Shown here: positions 48,087-59,949 of the stretch, one piece after another
Layout of the letters: each line of letters starts with the position of its first letter
Position numbering within the stretch: the first letter of the stretch is position 1
NCBI RefSeq assembly: GCF_001007995.1
Contig: NZ_CP011389.1
Span: 186,001-250,000 of the forward strand
Length of the DNA stretch: 64,000 nucleotides
Origin: Deinococcus soli (ex Cha et al. 2016)
Lineage (GTDB): Bacteria; Deinococcota; Deinococci; Deinococcales; Deinococcaceae
Direction: 5' to 3'
Notes under the pieces: model-generated
Seen by the model: only the letters and a program-made list of their open reading frames with translations
Databases searched by the model: none
What the model was told of the DNA's origin: nothing
Position numbers and translations under genes: made by a program

Positions 48087-49283
48087 TCAGCGCTCGGTGG
48101 CACTGTCCTCCCGGCTGGGGGCGGCGCGGCCGGACACGCCCCGGTACAGCGGACTGCGCAGCCAGTAGCGGTTCGTCCAGCGCTTGAGCAGCACCGCGCA
48201 GGGGATCGCCAGAATGGCGCCCATCGCGCCCGCCAGGGTCAGGCCCACCAGGATCGCGATCAGGATGCTGGCCGGGCCGATGCTGGTGCTGCGGCCCATG
48301 ACCATCGGCCCGATGACGTTCCCGAGCAGCTGGTTGATGATGAAGTACAGCGCCCCGACCTCCAGCACCACGGTCGTGCCCTGCGGGATGGCGAGCAGCA
48401 TGGGCGGGATCGACGCCGCGACGATCCCCACGTACGGGATGAGATTCACGAAGGCACTCAGGATGCCCAGCGCCAGGGCGTTCGGGACCTTCAGGATGAG
48501 CAGGCCGGTGGTGGCCAGGACCGCGCAGGCGAGCGCCGTGATGACCGTTCCGCGCAGGTACATGCCGAAGCTGTCGCTGACGTCCTCGGCGAGTTGCAGC
48601 ACGGTGGGCTGCCACGTGCGTGGGAAGAGTTTCAGCAGGCCCGCCCCGAAGGTGTTGTACTCGAACATGAAATACATGGCGAGTGTCAGCAGCAGCCCCA
48701 GCTGGCCCAGCCAGCCCACGAGGCTGGAGAGGGTATCCAGGACGTCCGGCCCGGACGTGACCAGCCGCTCGATCAGAGGGCCGGTGTTCTCCGTGAGGTT
48801 GGACGTCTGCGTGTCGATGTACGACGTGATGCTGGCCTTCAGGCCCGTGGTACCCGGAATGCTGTCCAGGCGGTCCAGCAGGGAATTGATGATGACCTTG
48901 AGGTTGTGCGCCAGATACGGCAGTCCATCGGCGAGCCCCCGCAGCTGCGAGCTGACCAGGAAGCCCAGCAGGGTCAGGGCGCCCGCCAGCACCACGATCA
49001 GGAGCAGCACGCCCACCGCCCGGCCTACCCGGTGGCGTTCCAGCCACGACAGGATCGGGTTGACCAGGAAGGCCAGGGCGTACGCGCCGAGGGCTGTGAC
49101 GACCACGCTGGCAAGGTGGCCCAGCAGCCACCCGCCCAGGCGCAGGGCCAGCAGGCCGGCCAGCACGAACACGATCAGGCGGAAGGCGGCGTATTGCCAG
49201 AGGTTCCGCAGGAAATCCTGAATGGAACCCGTGGACTGCCACGGGGCGCGCCGCCCGGGCGGGGTGGAGTCGGGGAGAGTCAC
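48087..49283 (-). CDS. AI-2E family transporter (PerM/YdiK-like)
   Basis: A 398-residue multi-pass membrane protein of the former UPF0118 family. It has paired N-terminal hydrophobic segments, a long soluble loop (about 115-185) and the conserved C-terminal AFVNLIPYVGIVAASIPPML and GNVIGPMVMGRS. Members include Na+/H+ exchangers and proposed AI-2 exporters, so the substrate is open. The start is GTG 49283; no leaderless box is obvious. Confidence 0.88.
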   Translation of the reverse strand: MTLPDSTPPGRRAPWQSTGSIQDFLRNLWQYAAFRLIVFVLAGLLALRLGGWLLGHLASVVVTALGAYALAFLVNPILSWLERHRVGRAVGVLLLIVVLAGALTLLGFLVSSQLRGLADGLPYLAHNLKVIINSLLDRLDSIPGTTGLKASITSYIDTQTSNLTENTGPLIERLVTSGPDVLDTLSSLVGWLGQLGLLLTLAMYFMFEYNTFGAGLLKLFPRTWQPTVLQLAEDVSDSFGMYLRGTVITALACAVLATTGLLILKVPNALALGILSAFVNLIPYVGIVAASIPPMLLAIPQGTTVVLEVGALYFIINQLLGNVIGPMVMGRSTSIGPASILIAILVGLTLAGAMGAILAIPCAVLLKRWTNRYWLRSPLYRGVSGRAAPSREDSATER

Positions 49284-49355
49284 GGCCCCATCGTGACAGG
49301 TCGCTGGCGGGGCGCGCCGCTACAGAACTCTTGAGAATCGCGTGTGCGCGCCGCT

Positions 49356-51572
49356 TCAGGCGGGGCTGAGGTTCGCGAACTTCACGAGCAGCTTCTTGGT
49401 GCCTGCGGACGGGAAGTGCACGGTGACCTCCTGCCGGTCGCCCACACCCGCCACGGCCAGCACCTGCCCCTCACCGAACTTGGGGTGTTTCACCTTCTCG
49501 CCGCCCCGGAAGGCCATCCCGGCGGTCATGGGGCTGGTGTTCTTGACGACATTGGGGGCAGGCACGGTCGGCCGGTACTGTTTCCAGGTCTTGGCGCGGT
49601 ACTCGATGACCTGCCCGTACGGGTCGATGGTGTCGAAGTGGCCCTCGATCTCCTCCAGGAAGCGGCTGTCCTCGGCGGCGTTCGTCTTGCCGAACTGCAT
49701 GCGGTTCTGCGCGGCGGTCAGGAACAGGCGTTCCATGGCGCGGGTGATGCCCACGTAGAACAGGCGGCGTTCCTCCTCGATCCCCCCGGCCTCGACCAGG
49801 GCGCCCTTGCTGGGCAGCAGGCCCTCCTCGGTACCCACGATGAACACCACGGGGAATTCCAGGCCCTTGGCGTTGTGCATGGTCATCAGGGTGACGGCGT
49901 CCTCCGGGGACCCCTTGTTCTCGGTCTTGGTGCGCATGTCGTCCACGCTGGACAGCAGCGCCGCGTCGTCCAGGAAGTCCGCGATGGTGCCCTCGTGTTC
50001 CTGCGCCCATTCCTGCGCGGCGTTGATGAGTTCGTCCAGGTTCTCCATGCGTACCTGGCCCTCCTGCCCCTCCTGGCGCAGCAGGTCAAGGTACCCGCTG
50101 GTTTCGATCACGAAGCGCAGGAACGGGGCGGGTTCGTAGTTCTCGGCGGCGTCCGCCATGGCTTCCATCAGCGCGGCGAACTCCACGGGCCGCTGCGCGC
50201 CGCGGTCGAGGATACGGGCCTGCTCGGCGTTCGCGCAGGCGGTCAGGAGGCTGGTGCCGTTCGCGCGGGCCCAGTCCATCAGTTTCACCAGGGCCGTGTC
50301 GCCGATCCCGCGCTTGGGCCGCCCGATGATGCGGCGCAGGGCCACGTCGTCACTCGGGTTGATGGCCAGCCGGGCGTACGCGAGGATGTCCTTGATCTCG
50401 CGGCGGTCGTAGAAGCCCACGCCGCCCACGATCTTCGCGGGAATCTGCACGCGCCGCAGCGATTCCTCCAGCACGCGCGACTGCGCGTTCGTGCGGTACA
50501 GGATCGCCATCTCGCTGAAGCGGCGGCCCTCCAGGGTGTGCAGGCGCGTGATCCACTCCGCCACGAAGTCCCCCTCCGCGCGGTGGTCGCCAGCGCGGTG
50601 GAACACGACCGGGTGCCCGTCCTCCTTGACGGCCTTGAGGGTCTTGTCGAGGCGCTCGGCGTTGTTCTCGATCAGCTTGTTGGCGATGGTCAGCACGCGG
50701 GCGCTGGAGCGGTAGTTGTGTTCCAGCAGGTACACCTTCGCGTCGCGGTAGTCCTTCTGGAAGTCCAGGATGTTCTGGATGTCCGCCCCGCGGAACTTGT
50801 AGATGCTCTGGTCGGGGTCGCCCACGACGAGGAGGTTGCGGTCGCGGCTGGCGAGCAGGCGGGTGAGTTCGTACTGGGCCTTGTTGGTGTCCTGGTACTC
50901 GTCCACGTGGATGAACTTCGCGCGGTTCTGCACGGCGTTCAGCACGGCCGGCACCTCCTGGAAGAGGCGGACGGTCTCGGTGATCAGGTCGCCGAAGTCG
51001 ATGGCGTTCTGGCCCTTCTTGCGCTGTTCGTAGCGGCGGTAGACCTCGGCGGCGGCCTCGCGGGGCACGCCGCTGATGTAAGGCTCGCCGCTGCGGGAGA
51101 GGTCCTCGGGGGTCAGGAGGTTGCTCTTGGCGCGGTCGAGAATGCCGCGCAGCACGCGGGGGTTGGTGTCGGGGCCGATGCCGGGGACGCTGCCCATGAC
51201 TTCCTTGAGGATGTCGAGCTGGTCGTCGTCGTCGTAGATGACGAAGCCGCGCCGGAGGCCGATGTGTTCGCCGTAGGCGCGCAGGATGCGCACGCCGGCG
51301 CTGTGGAAGGTGCTCATCCACAGTTTGTCCGCGCCGCCGATGAGGTGGCTGGCACGTTCGCGCATCTCGGCGGCGGCCTTGTTCGTGAAGGTCACGGCGA
51401 GGATCTCGCCGGGCTGCACGCCGTAGTGGCCGATCAGGTGCGCGATGCGGTAGATGAGGGTGCGGGTCTTGCCGCTGCCGGCACCGGCGATGACCAGGGC
51501 CGGGCCGGTGTAGTGGTCGGCGGCCTGGGCCTGGGTGGGGTTGAGCTGGGCAAGGAGGTCGGGCGCGGTCAC
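49356..51572 (-). CDS. uvrD: ATP-dependent DNA helicase UvrD/PcrA
   Basis: Superfamily 1A 3'-5' helicase acting in nucleotide excision repair, mismatch repair and, in Deinococcus, double-strand break repair. The 738-residue protein has motif I AGAGSGKTRT (30-39), TFTNKAAAEM, motif II VDEYQDTN, motif III VVGDPDQSIYKFRGAD, motif V-VI MTMHNAKGLEFPVVF and YVGITRAMERL, and a C-terminal Tudor-like tail (HPKFGEGQVLAV). The start is GTG 51572 with a TACAAT box 6 nt upstream, hence leaderless. No radiation-response palindrome is visible in the intergenic region. Confidence 0.97.
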   Translation of the reverse strand: MTAPDLLAQLNPTQAQAADHYTGPALVIAGAGSGKTRTLIYRIAHLIGHYGVQPGEILAVTFTNKAAAEMRERASHLIGGADKLWMSTFHSAGVRILRAYGEHIGLRRGFVIYDDDDQLDILKEVMGSVPGIGPDTNPRVLRGILDRAKSNLLTPEDLSRSGEPYISGVPREAAAEVYRRYEQRKKGQNAIDFGDLITETVRLFQEVPAVLNAVQNRAKFIHVDEYQDTNKAQYELTRLLASRDRNLLVVGDPDQSIYKFRGADIQNILDFQKDYRDAKVYLLEHNYRSSARVLTIANKLIENNAERLDKTLKAVKEDGHPVVFHRAGDHRAEGDFVAEWITRLHTLEGRRFSEMAILYRTNAQSRVLEESLRRVQIPAKIVGGVGFYDRREIKDILAYARLAINPSDDVALRRIIGRPKRGIGDTALVKLMDWARANGTSLLTACANAEQARILDRGAQRPVEFAALMEAMADAAENYEPAPFLRFVIETSGYLDLLRQEGQEGQVRMENLDELINAAQEWAQEHEGTIADFLDDAALLSSVDDMRTKTENKGSPEDAVTLMTMHNAKGLEFPVVFIVGTEEGLLPSKGALVEAGGIEEERRLFYVGITRAMERLFLTAAQNRMQFGKTNAAEDSRFLEEIEGHFDTIDPYGQVIEYRAKTWKQYRPTVPAPNVVKNTSPMTAGMAFRGGEKVKHPKFGEGQVLAVAGVGDRQEVTVHFPSAGTKKLLVKFANLSPA

Positions 51573-51578
51573 CGAACG

Positions 51579-51584
51579 ATTGTA
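51579..51584 (-). promoter_or_regulatory. Leaderless -10 box of uvrD
   Basis: TACAAT on the minus strand, 6 nt before GTG 51572. Confidence 0.65.
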
Positions 51585-51669
51585 TCAGGGCGCGTTCTGC
51601 ACAGGACAGAATAGGTGTGGATTGCGCTGTTCCCTGGCGGGGCACGGTATTCGGCGCACCTAACCCTGC

Positions 51670-51675
51670 TACGCT
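51670..51675 (+). promoter_or_regulatory. Leaderless -10 box of the cation efflux gene
   Basis: TACGCT, 6 nt before GTG 51682. Confidence 0.65.
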
Positions 51676-51681
51676 CCTGCG

Positions 51682-52605
51682 GTGACGGTTCCCTCCGCCT
51701 CCCAGCAGTCCTCGCAGCGCGCCTCCCGGCTGGCGCTGGGGAGCATTCTCGTGGCCGTGGTGGTGCTGGGCCTGAAGTTCCTGGCGTACCTGCTGACGGA
51801 CAGCGTGGCGCTGTACTCGGACGCGCTGGAGAGCATCATCAACGTGGCGGCCGCCGTCGCGGCGTTCATCGCGCTGCGTGTCGCGGCCCGCCCGGCGGAC
51901 GCCAACCACCCCTACGGGCACACGAAGGCCGAGTACTTCAGCGCGGTCGCCGAGGGGGTGCTGATCGTGCTGGCTGCCGCCGCCATCATGCGTGAGGCTC
52001 TGCCCGTCCTGATGAACCCCGCCCCGCCGGAAGGCGGCACCGGGCTGGTCGGCCTGGGCGTGAACCTGGGCGCCAGCGCCCTGAACGCGCTGTGGGCGAC
52101 GGTGCTGTTGCGGCACGGGCGGACGCTGCGGTCTCCGGCGCTGCTCGCCGACGGCCGGCACGTCATGAGCGACGTGGTGACCAGCGTGGGGGTGCTCGTG
52201 GGCGTGCTGGCCGCTCGCCTGACCGGGCTGCACTGGCTGGACCCGCTGCTGGCGATGCTGGTGGCGCTGAACATCCTCTGGAGCGGGTGGCTGCTGGTGC
52301 GTGACAGCGTGGGCGGCCTGATGGACGCGGCAGTGGACACCGACACCGAGCGGCGCATCCGCGCGGCCATGAGCACAGCGGGTGTGGGCGCGCTGGAGAT
52401 GCACGACCTGCGCACCCGGCACGCGGGCAGCCTGACGTTCATCGAGTTTCACATGGTGGTGCCGGGCGACATGACCGTCACGGAGGCGCACGCCATCTGC
52501 GACCGGCTGGAGGACGCCATCCGCGAGACGACCCCCGACTGCTCGATCAACATTCACGTGGAACCGGCAGACAAGGCCAAGCATCACGGCGTGCTGGTGC
52601 TGTGA
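51682..52605 (+). CDS. Cation diffusion facilitator family transporter
   Basis: A 307-residue proton-coupled metal exporter (Zn, Mn, Fe or Co). Six TM segments carry the metal site as ALYSDALESIIN in TM2 and DGRHVMSDVVTS in TM5, and the HPYGHTKAEYFS motif links TM2 and TM3. The cytoplasmic C-terminal domain (about 215-307) holds His residues (MHDLRTRHAG, NIHVEPADKAKHH). The DALES/HVMSD pair fits Zn or Mn exporters. GTG 51682 is set by the TACGCT box. Confidence 0.92.
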   Translation: MTVPSASQQSSQRASRLALGSILVAVVVLGLKFLAYLLTDSVALYSDALESIINVAAAVAAFIALRVAARPADANHPYGHTKAEYFSAVAEGVLIVLAAAAIMREALPVLMNPAPPEGGTGLVGLGVNLGASALNALWATVLLRHGRTLRSPALLADGRHVMSDVVTSVGVLVGVLAARLTGLHWLDPLLAMLVALNILWSGWLLVRDSVGGLMDAAVDTDTERRIRAAMSTAGVGALEMHDLRTRHAGSLTFIEFHMVVPGDMTVTEAHAICDRLEDAIRETTPDCSINIHVEPADKAKHHGVLVL

Positions 52606-52620
52606 CCTGCAGAGTCTCCT

Positions 52621-52645
52621 GGCCCGGCCGTTCCTGCGCCGGGCC
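52621..52645 (+). terminator. Candidate terminator of the cation efflux gene
   Basis: GGCCCGGC (52621-52628) and GCCGGGCC (52638-52645), 9-nt loop, 15 nt after the stop; no T-run. Confidence 0.5.
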
Positions 52646-52675
52646 GCGGCCATGAGCCCACACCAGCACGTACCT

Positions 52676-52709
52676 GCATGAGCCCGCACTTGCATGAAGT
52701 CTTCATGCA
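52676..52709 (+). promoter_or_regulatory. TGCATGAA-N3-TTCATGCA operator plus half-site upstream of fdhF
   Basis: Perfect 8-bp inverted repeat (52691-52698 and 52702-52709) with an extra TGCATGA half-site at about 52676-52682. Its centre is about 55 bp upstream of the expected transcription start, a typical activator position. Confidence 0.6.
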
Positions 52710-52742
52710 TTCGGGGCTACTCGCACCCTGAGGGGCCCCGCC

Positions 52743-52748
52743 TATACT
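52743..52748 (+). promoter_or_regulatory. -10 box of the fdhF operon
   Basis: TATACT with no matching -35 hexamer, in line with activator dependence. The start codon follows 24 nt later, with GGGAGGA as ribosome-binding site. Confidence 0.55.
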
Positions 52749-52772
52749 CGCCGGAGTTTCAAGGGAGGACGT

Positions 52773-55835
<3,063 letters not shown>

Positions 55836-55863
55836 CCAGTCCACACCCACGGAGGAGTCCTGA

Positions 55864-56367
55864 ATGGCGAAACCACTCGAATTCACGCCCCGCACGCCCA
55901 CCCCGCAGGAGCAGCTGCACACTGAGGTGGCGGACTCCACCGAGGCGCTGCTGGCGGGCCTGCACCTGCTGCGGCAGCTGCACGAGCACGGCGTGCTGGA
56001 CGTCGCGCAGAAGACCGTGCGGGGCGGCGAGGGCCTCACGGCGTCGCTGCTGCACATCCTGGGCGGGCAGAGCAGCACCACCCTAATCCGCAACGTGACC
56101 GAACTCGGCAAGACCCTCTCCGAACTCGATCCGGGTGAGGTCAGCGTGCTCGGCCACGCGGTCACGGTGGGCGTGCACGAGGGCGCGCGGCACGTGGCGT
56201 CCGGGAAGGGCATAGGCCTGGGCGAACTGCTGGGCCTGCTGAAAGACCGGGACGTGCAGGTGGCGCTGGGCGCGATCTTCGCGCTCCTCAAGGGCGCGGG
56301 GCGGGCGCTGCGCGAGGCCAACGAGGCCGTGCCACAGACCGCGAATCAGGCCGAGGTAGGGCGCTGA
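55864..56367 (+). CDS. DUF1641 protein, formate-dehydrogenase associated (YjgD-like)
   Basis: A 167-residue, mostly helical, soluble protein with the DUF1641 features STEALLAGLHLLRQLHEHG, LLHILGGQSSTTLIRN and the Gly-rich LGELLGLLKDRDVQVALG. Genes of this family regularly lie next to fdhF/yjgC and fdhD. It has no Cys residues, so it is not a redox subunit; a partner or assembly role is inferred. ATG 55864 follows GGAGGAG, 28 nt after the fdhF stop. It ends next to the fdhD leader hairpin. Confidence 0.85.
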   Translation: MAKPLEFTPRTPTPQEQLHTEVADSTEALLAGLHLLRQLHEHGVLDVAQKTVRGGEGLTASLLHILGGQSSTTLIRNVTELGKTLSELDPGEVSVLGHAVTVGVHEGARHVASGKGIGLGELLGLLKDRDVQVALGAIFALLKGAGRALREANEAVPQTANQAEVGR

Positions 56368-56387
56368 ACCCAGACGACGGACCGGGC

Positions 56388-56411
56388 GGGGAGGCGACGA
56401 CCGGCCTCCCC
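56388..56411 (+). promoter_or_regulatory. Hairpin sequestering the fdhD ribosome-binding site
   Basis: GGGGAGGC (56388-56395) pairs with GCCTCCCC (56404-56411), ending 3 nt before GTG 56415. The only Shine-Dalgarno-like sequence is inside the left arm, so the fold would limit fdhD translation, or melt when ribosomes translate to the end of the preceding gene. Confidence 0.45.
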
Positions 56412-56414
56412 GTC

Positions 56415-57212
56415 GTGTTGTGGCGGGGCGGGGCGCCAGCGGAGTGGGTGGACGCCGTGGCGGTCGAGGAGCCGCTGGAACTGCGGCTGCACACGCCGGA
56501 CGGCCCGCTGCCGCTGGGGGTGCTGATGCGCACGCCCGGCCATGACCGCGAGCTGCTGCTGGGCTGGCTGGTCGCCGAGGCGCTGCTGCCTGAGGACTTG
56601 ACGCTGCACCCCGACGCGGAGAACCCGAACGTGTGGCACCTGCACACGCCGGACTTCGCGCGGCTGGCGGCGGGCGCGCGACTGGCGGTGTCATCCAGCG
56701 CGTGCGGGGTGTGCGGGTCGGGCAGCGTGGAGCGCCTGATGACCCGCGCCTCTCCCCCAGTCTGGGCGGGCGGACCGCTGGACGTGGCGTGGCTCTCGGG
56801 CCTGCCGGAGGCGCTCGCGGCGGCCCAGCCGGGCTTCGCGGCGACCGGCGGGCTGCACGGCGCGGCGCTGTTCACCCCGGACGGCGCACGGCTCGCGGCG
56901 TTCGAGGACGTGGGGCGGCACAACGCCGTGGACAAACTGGTTGGCTGGGCGCAGGACCGGAGACGCCTCCCCCTGTCGAACGCCGTGCTCGTGGTAAGCA
57001 GCCGAGCGGGTTTCGAGATCGTCCAGAAGGCCGTGACGGCTGGTGTGGCGGTCGTCGTGACGGTGGGCGCCGCGACCAGCCTCGCCGTGGACACCGCCGC
57101 GGCGTTCGGGGTGACCCTGTGCGGCTTTGCGAGAGGGGACCGGCTGACCATGTACGCCGGAGCACACCGGTTCGCGGCGGTCGTTCAGGCCGGTCCTCCG
57201 CCAGACGACTGA
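56415..57212 (+). CDS. fdhD: Formate dehydrogenase accessory sulfurtransferase FdhD
   Basis: Transfers sulfur from a desulfurase to the molybdenum cofactor of FdhF, required for activity. The 265-residue protein has the essential SSSACGVCGSGS (Cys97, Cys100), the EDVGRHNAVDKLVG segment and the late RAGFEIVQKA and VTVGAATSLAV typical of FdhD. The start is GTG 56415; upstream there is no ATG, GTG or TTG in frame before a stop. The frame before it continues to the DUF1641 stop, so the N-terminus may be slightly longer from a CTG codon, which I consider unlikely. Confidence 0.92.
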   Translation: MLWRGGAPAEWVDAVAVEEPLELRLHTPDGPLPLGVLMRTPGHDRELLLGWLVAEALLPEDLTLHPDAENPNVWHLHTPDFARLAAGARLAVSSSACGVCGSGSVERLMTRASPPVWAGGPLDVAWLSGLPEALAAAQPGFAATGGLHGAALFTPDGARLAAFEDVGRHNAVDKLVGWAQDRRRLPLSNAVLVVSSRAGFEIVQKAVTAGVAVVVTVGAATSLAVDTAAAFGVTLCGFARGDRLTMYAGAHRFAAVVQAGPPPDD

Positions 57213-57281
57213 TGCCTTCGGATCCCAATTTGGAGGTCACGCACGCCCCATCTGGGGTCAGCGGCTGCCTGGGGCCAACGT

Positions 57282-59837
57282 TCACGCCATCGGGGAGGTA
57301 AGGTCCTTAAAGGCGCGGCGCAGGTAAGGCGCGGTGCGGCTACCACTGGCCTCTGCGACCTGTTCGGGGGTGCCCTGCGCGACGATCAGCCCGCCGTCCT
57401 CGCCCGCGCCGGGACCCAGGTCGATCACCCAGTCGGCAGCGGCGATCAGGCCCAGGTCGTGCTCGACGAGCATCACGGTGTGCCCGGCGTCCACGAGGCG
57501 GCGCAGCTGGGCGTGCAGGCGTTCCACGTCGCTGGGGTGCAGGCCGGTGGTGGGCTCGTCCAGCAGATAGACGGTGTGCCCGCGCGTGGCCTTCTGGAGT
57601 TCCGAGGCGAGTTTCACGCGCTGCGCCTCGCCGCCGGAGAGTTCCGTGGCGGGCTGCCCCAGCCGCAGGTAACCCAGTCCCACCTCCTGCAGGGTGCTCA
57701 GGGCGCGCGCCACGGGGGGCTCGTGCGCGAAGACGTCGGCGGCGGCGTCCACGGTCAGGTCGAGCACCTGCGCGATATTCAGGTCCGCCCAGGTGACCTC
57801 CAGCGTGCTGTCGTTGAAGCGGGCGCCGTGACAGACGGGGCAGGGGGCGTACACGGACGGCAGGAACAGCAGTTCCACCATGACCCAGCCCTCGCCCTGG
57901 CAGTGCTCGCAGCGGCCGCCCTTCACGTTGAAGGAGAAGCGGCCCGGCCGGTAGTGCCGCCGCCGGGCCAGGGGCGTGGCGGCGAACAGGCTGCGGACGT
58001 GGTCGAACAGGCCGGTGTACGTGGCGAGGTTGCTGCGCGGCGTGCGCCCGATGGGACTCTGCGTGACCTGCACCAGCCGCTTCACGCGGCCCACGTCGCC
58101 GCCCAGCGTGCCGCCGGTGGGCGCGGGCGCGTCGTCGGCGCTCAGCAGCTCGGCCGGGTCGGTGCTGCCATCCGCTGCGGGCAGCGTGACGCCCAGGTGC
58201 GAGCCAAGCAGGTCCGCGAGGGCCTGGGTGATCAGGCTGGATTTCCCCGAGCCGCTCACGCCCGTCACGGCGGTCAGGACGCCCAGCGGCAGGCGCACGT
58301 CCAGGCCGCGCAGGTTGTTGCGGGTCACGCCCAGGAGTTCCAGCCAGCCCTGCGGCTCGCGCGGCGCGGCCCGTTCCGGCGCGGCCCAGCCGAACAGGTG
58401 CCGCGCAGTCTGCGAGGCCGACACGTCTCGCAGGCCCTCCGGCGGGCCGCTGTACAGCACCTCTCCCCCGCTCTGCCCGGCGGCCGGGCCGACGTCCACG
58501 ATCCAGTCGGCGTGGCGGATCACGGCGAGGTCGTGCTCGACCACGAACAGCGAGTTCCCCCCGGCCTTCAGATCGTCCAGGGCGCCCAGCAGCGCCTCGG
58601 TGTCGGCGGGGTGCAGCCCGGCGGACGGTTCGTCGAGGACGTACACCACGCCGAACAGGTTCGAGTACAGCTGGGTCGCCAGCCGCAGCCGCTGGAGCTC
58701 CCCGGGCGAGAGGGTGGGCGTGCCCCGTTCCAGCGTCAGGTACCCCAGGCCCAGGCGCCCGAGCACCTCGATCCGCGCGCACAGGTCGCCCGCGAGGCGG
58801 GTCAGGGCCAGCGCCTCCTCCTGCGGGCGGGGCGGGCCGTCTGGGCGCCCCGTCTCCCCCCGGGCGGCGGGGGCCAGCAGCTCGGCGGCGCGGCTGAGCG
58901 GCAGGCGCGAGAAGTCCGCGATGTCCAGCCCCGCGAAGGTCACGCTCAGCGCCTCGCGGGTCAGGCGTTTGCCGTGGCAGACGGGGCACTCGCGGATCAC
59001 CATGAACGACGCCGCGCGGCGCTTCATGCTCTCGCTGCCGCTGGTCGCGAAGGTGTGCAGCACGTGCCGCCGCGCAGACGTGAACGTCCCCATGTAGGAC
59101 GGTTCGGCATGGCGTTTCAGGGCCCGGCGGGTCTCCTCGGGCGTGAAGCCGGGGTAGACGGGCACCTGCGGCTGCTCCTCGGTGAACAGGATCCAGTCGC
59201 GGTCGCGCTGCGGCAGGTCCTGCCAGGGCGTGTCCACGTCGTAGCCCAGCGTCACGAGGATGTCCCGCTGGTTCTGCCCGCCCCACGCGGTCGGCCACGC
59301 GGCGATGGCCCGCTCGCGGATCGTCAGGGACGGGTCGGGCACCATGCTCGCCTCGGTGACATCGAAGACGCGGCCCAGCCCGTGGCATTCCGGGCAGGCG
59401 CCCTCGGGCGTGTTCGGCGAGAAGCCCTCCGCGTAGATGATGCCCTGCCCCTCGGGATAGTCGCCCGCGCGGGAATACAGCAGCCGCAGGACGCTGTTCA
59501 GGGTGGTCAGGCTGCCGACCGTACTGCGCGCCGACGTCACGCCCCGCCCCTGCTGGAGCGCCACGGCGGGCGGCAGGCCCTCGATACGGTCCACGTCCGG
59601 GGTGCCCAGCTGGTTGAACAGCCGCCGCGCGTACGGCGACACGGAATCCAGGTAGCGGCGCTGCGCCTCGGCGTACAGCGTCCCGAACGCCAGGGACGAC
59701 TTCCCCGATCCGGACACGCCCGTGAACACCACCAGGGCGCCTCTGGGTAGGTCCACGTCCACGTTCTTCAGGTTGTGTTCCCGCGCGCCGCGCACCTGCA
59801 CGAAACCGTCACGGGGGGTGGGGGCAGACCGGCTCAT
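57282..59837 (-). CDS. uvrA2: Class II excinuclease UvrA (UvrA2)
   Basis: ABC-type DNA damage recognition ATPase. The 851-residue product is shorter than UvrA1 (about 950), fitting class II proteins that lack the UvrB-binding insert. It has two ABC modules: Walker A GVSGSGKSSLAF and GVSGSGKSSLIT, signatures LSPGELQRLRLA and LSGGEAQRVKLA, and Walker B YVLDEPSAGLHP and YLLDEPTTGLHP. Zinc sites are visible as CPECHG, CPVCHGKR and CEHCQGEG with CPVCHGAR. Class II UvrA is linked to DNA-damaging drug tolerance. ATG 59837 starts MSRSAPTPRDGF. Confidence 0.95.
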   Translation of the reverse strand: MSRSAPTPRDGFVQVRGAREHNLKNVDVDLPRGALVVFTGVSGSGKSSLAFGTLYAEAQRRYLDSVSPYARRLFNQLGTPDVDRIEGLPPAVALQQGRGVTSARSTVGSLTTLNSVLRLLYSRAGDYPEGQGIIYAEGFSPNTPEGACPECHGLGRVFDVTEASMVPDPSLTIRERAIAAWPTAWGGQNQRDILVTLGYDVDTPWQDLPQRDRDWILFTEEQPQVPVYPGFTPEETRRALKRHAEPSYMGTFTSARRHVLHTFATSGSESMKRRAASFMVIRECPVCHGKRLTREALSVTFAGLDIADFSRLPLSRAAELLAPAARGETGRPDGPPRPQEEALALTRLAGDLCARIEVLGRLGLGYLTLERGTPTLSPGELQRLRLATQLYSNLFGVVYVLDEPSAGLHPADTEALLGALDDLKAGGNSLFVVEHDLAVIRHADWIVDVGPAAGQSGGEVLYSGPPEGLRDVSASQTARHLFGWAAPERAAPREPQGWLELLGVTRNNLRGLDVRLPLGVLTAVTGVSGSGKSSLITQALADLLGSHLGVTLPAADGSTDPAELLSADDAPAPTGGTLGGDVGRVKRLVQVTQSPIGRTPRSNLATYTGLFDHVRSLFAATPLARRRHYRPGRFSFNVKGGRCEHCQGEGWVMVELLFLPSVYAPCPVCHGARFNDSTLEVTWADLNIAQVLDLTVDAAADVFAHEPPVARALSTLQEVGLGYLRLGQPATELSGGEAQRVKLASELQKATRGHTVYLLDEPTTGLHPSDVERLHAQLRRLVDAGHTVMLVEHDLGLIAAADWVIDLGPGAGEDGGLIVAQGTPEQVAEASGSRTAPYLRRAFKDLTSPMA

Positions 59838-59949
59838 CCCGGCATGATCCCCGCCCGCCCACCGGGATGGGTGCGGGCCGCCTTCAGCGCTTGCCCATGC
59901 TCGGGCGCCACACCCGCGCCACGCCCCTGCGCCCTGCGGCCCGCCGCAG

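Noticed and set aside
51573..51681. Radiation/desiccation response motif before uvrD, and likewise before class II uvrA
   Set aside because: Nothing resembling the 17-bp palindrome TTATGTCATTGACATAA is visible in either upstream region.
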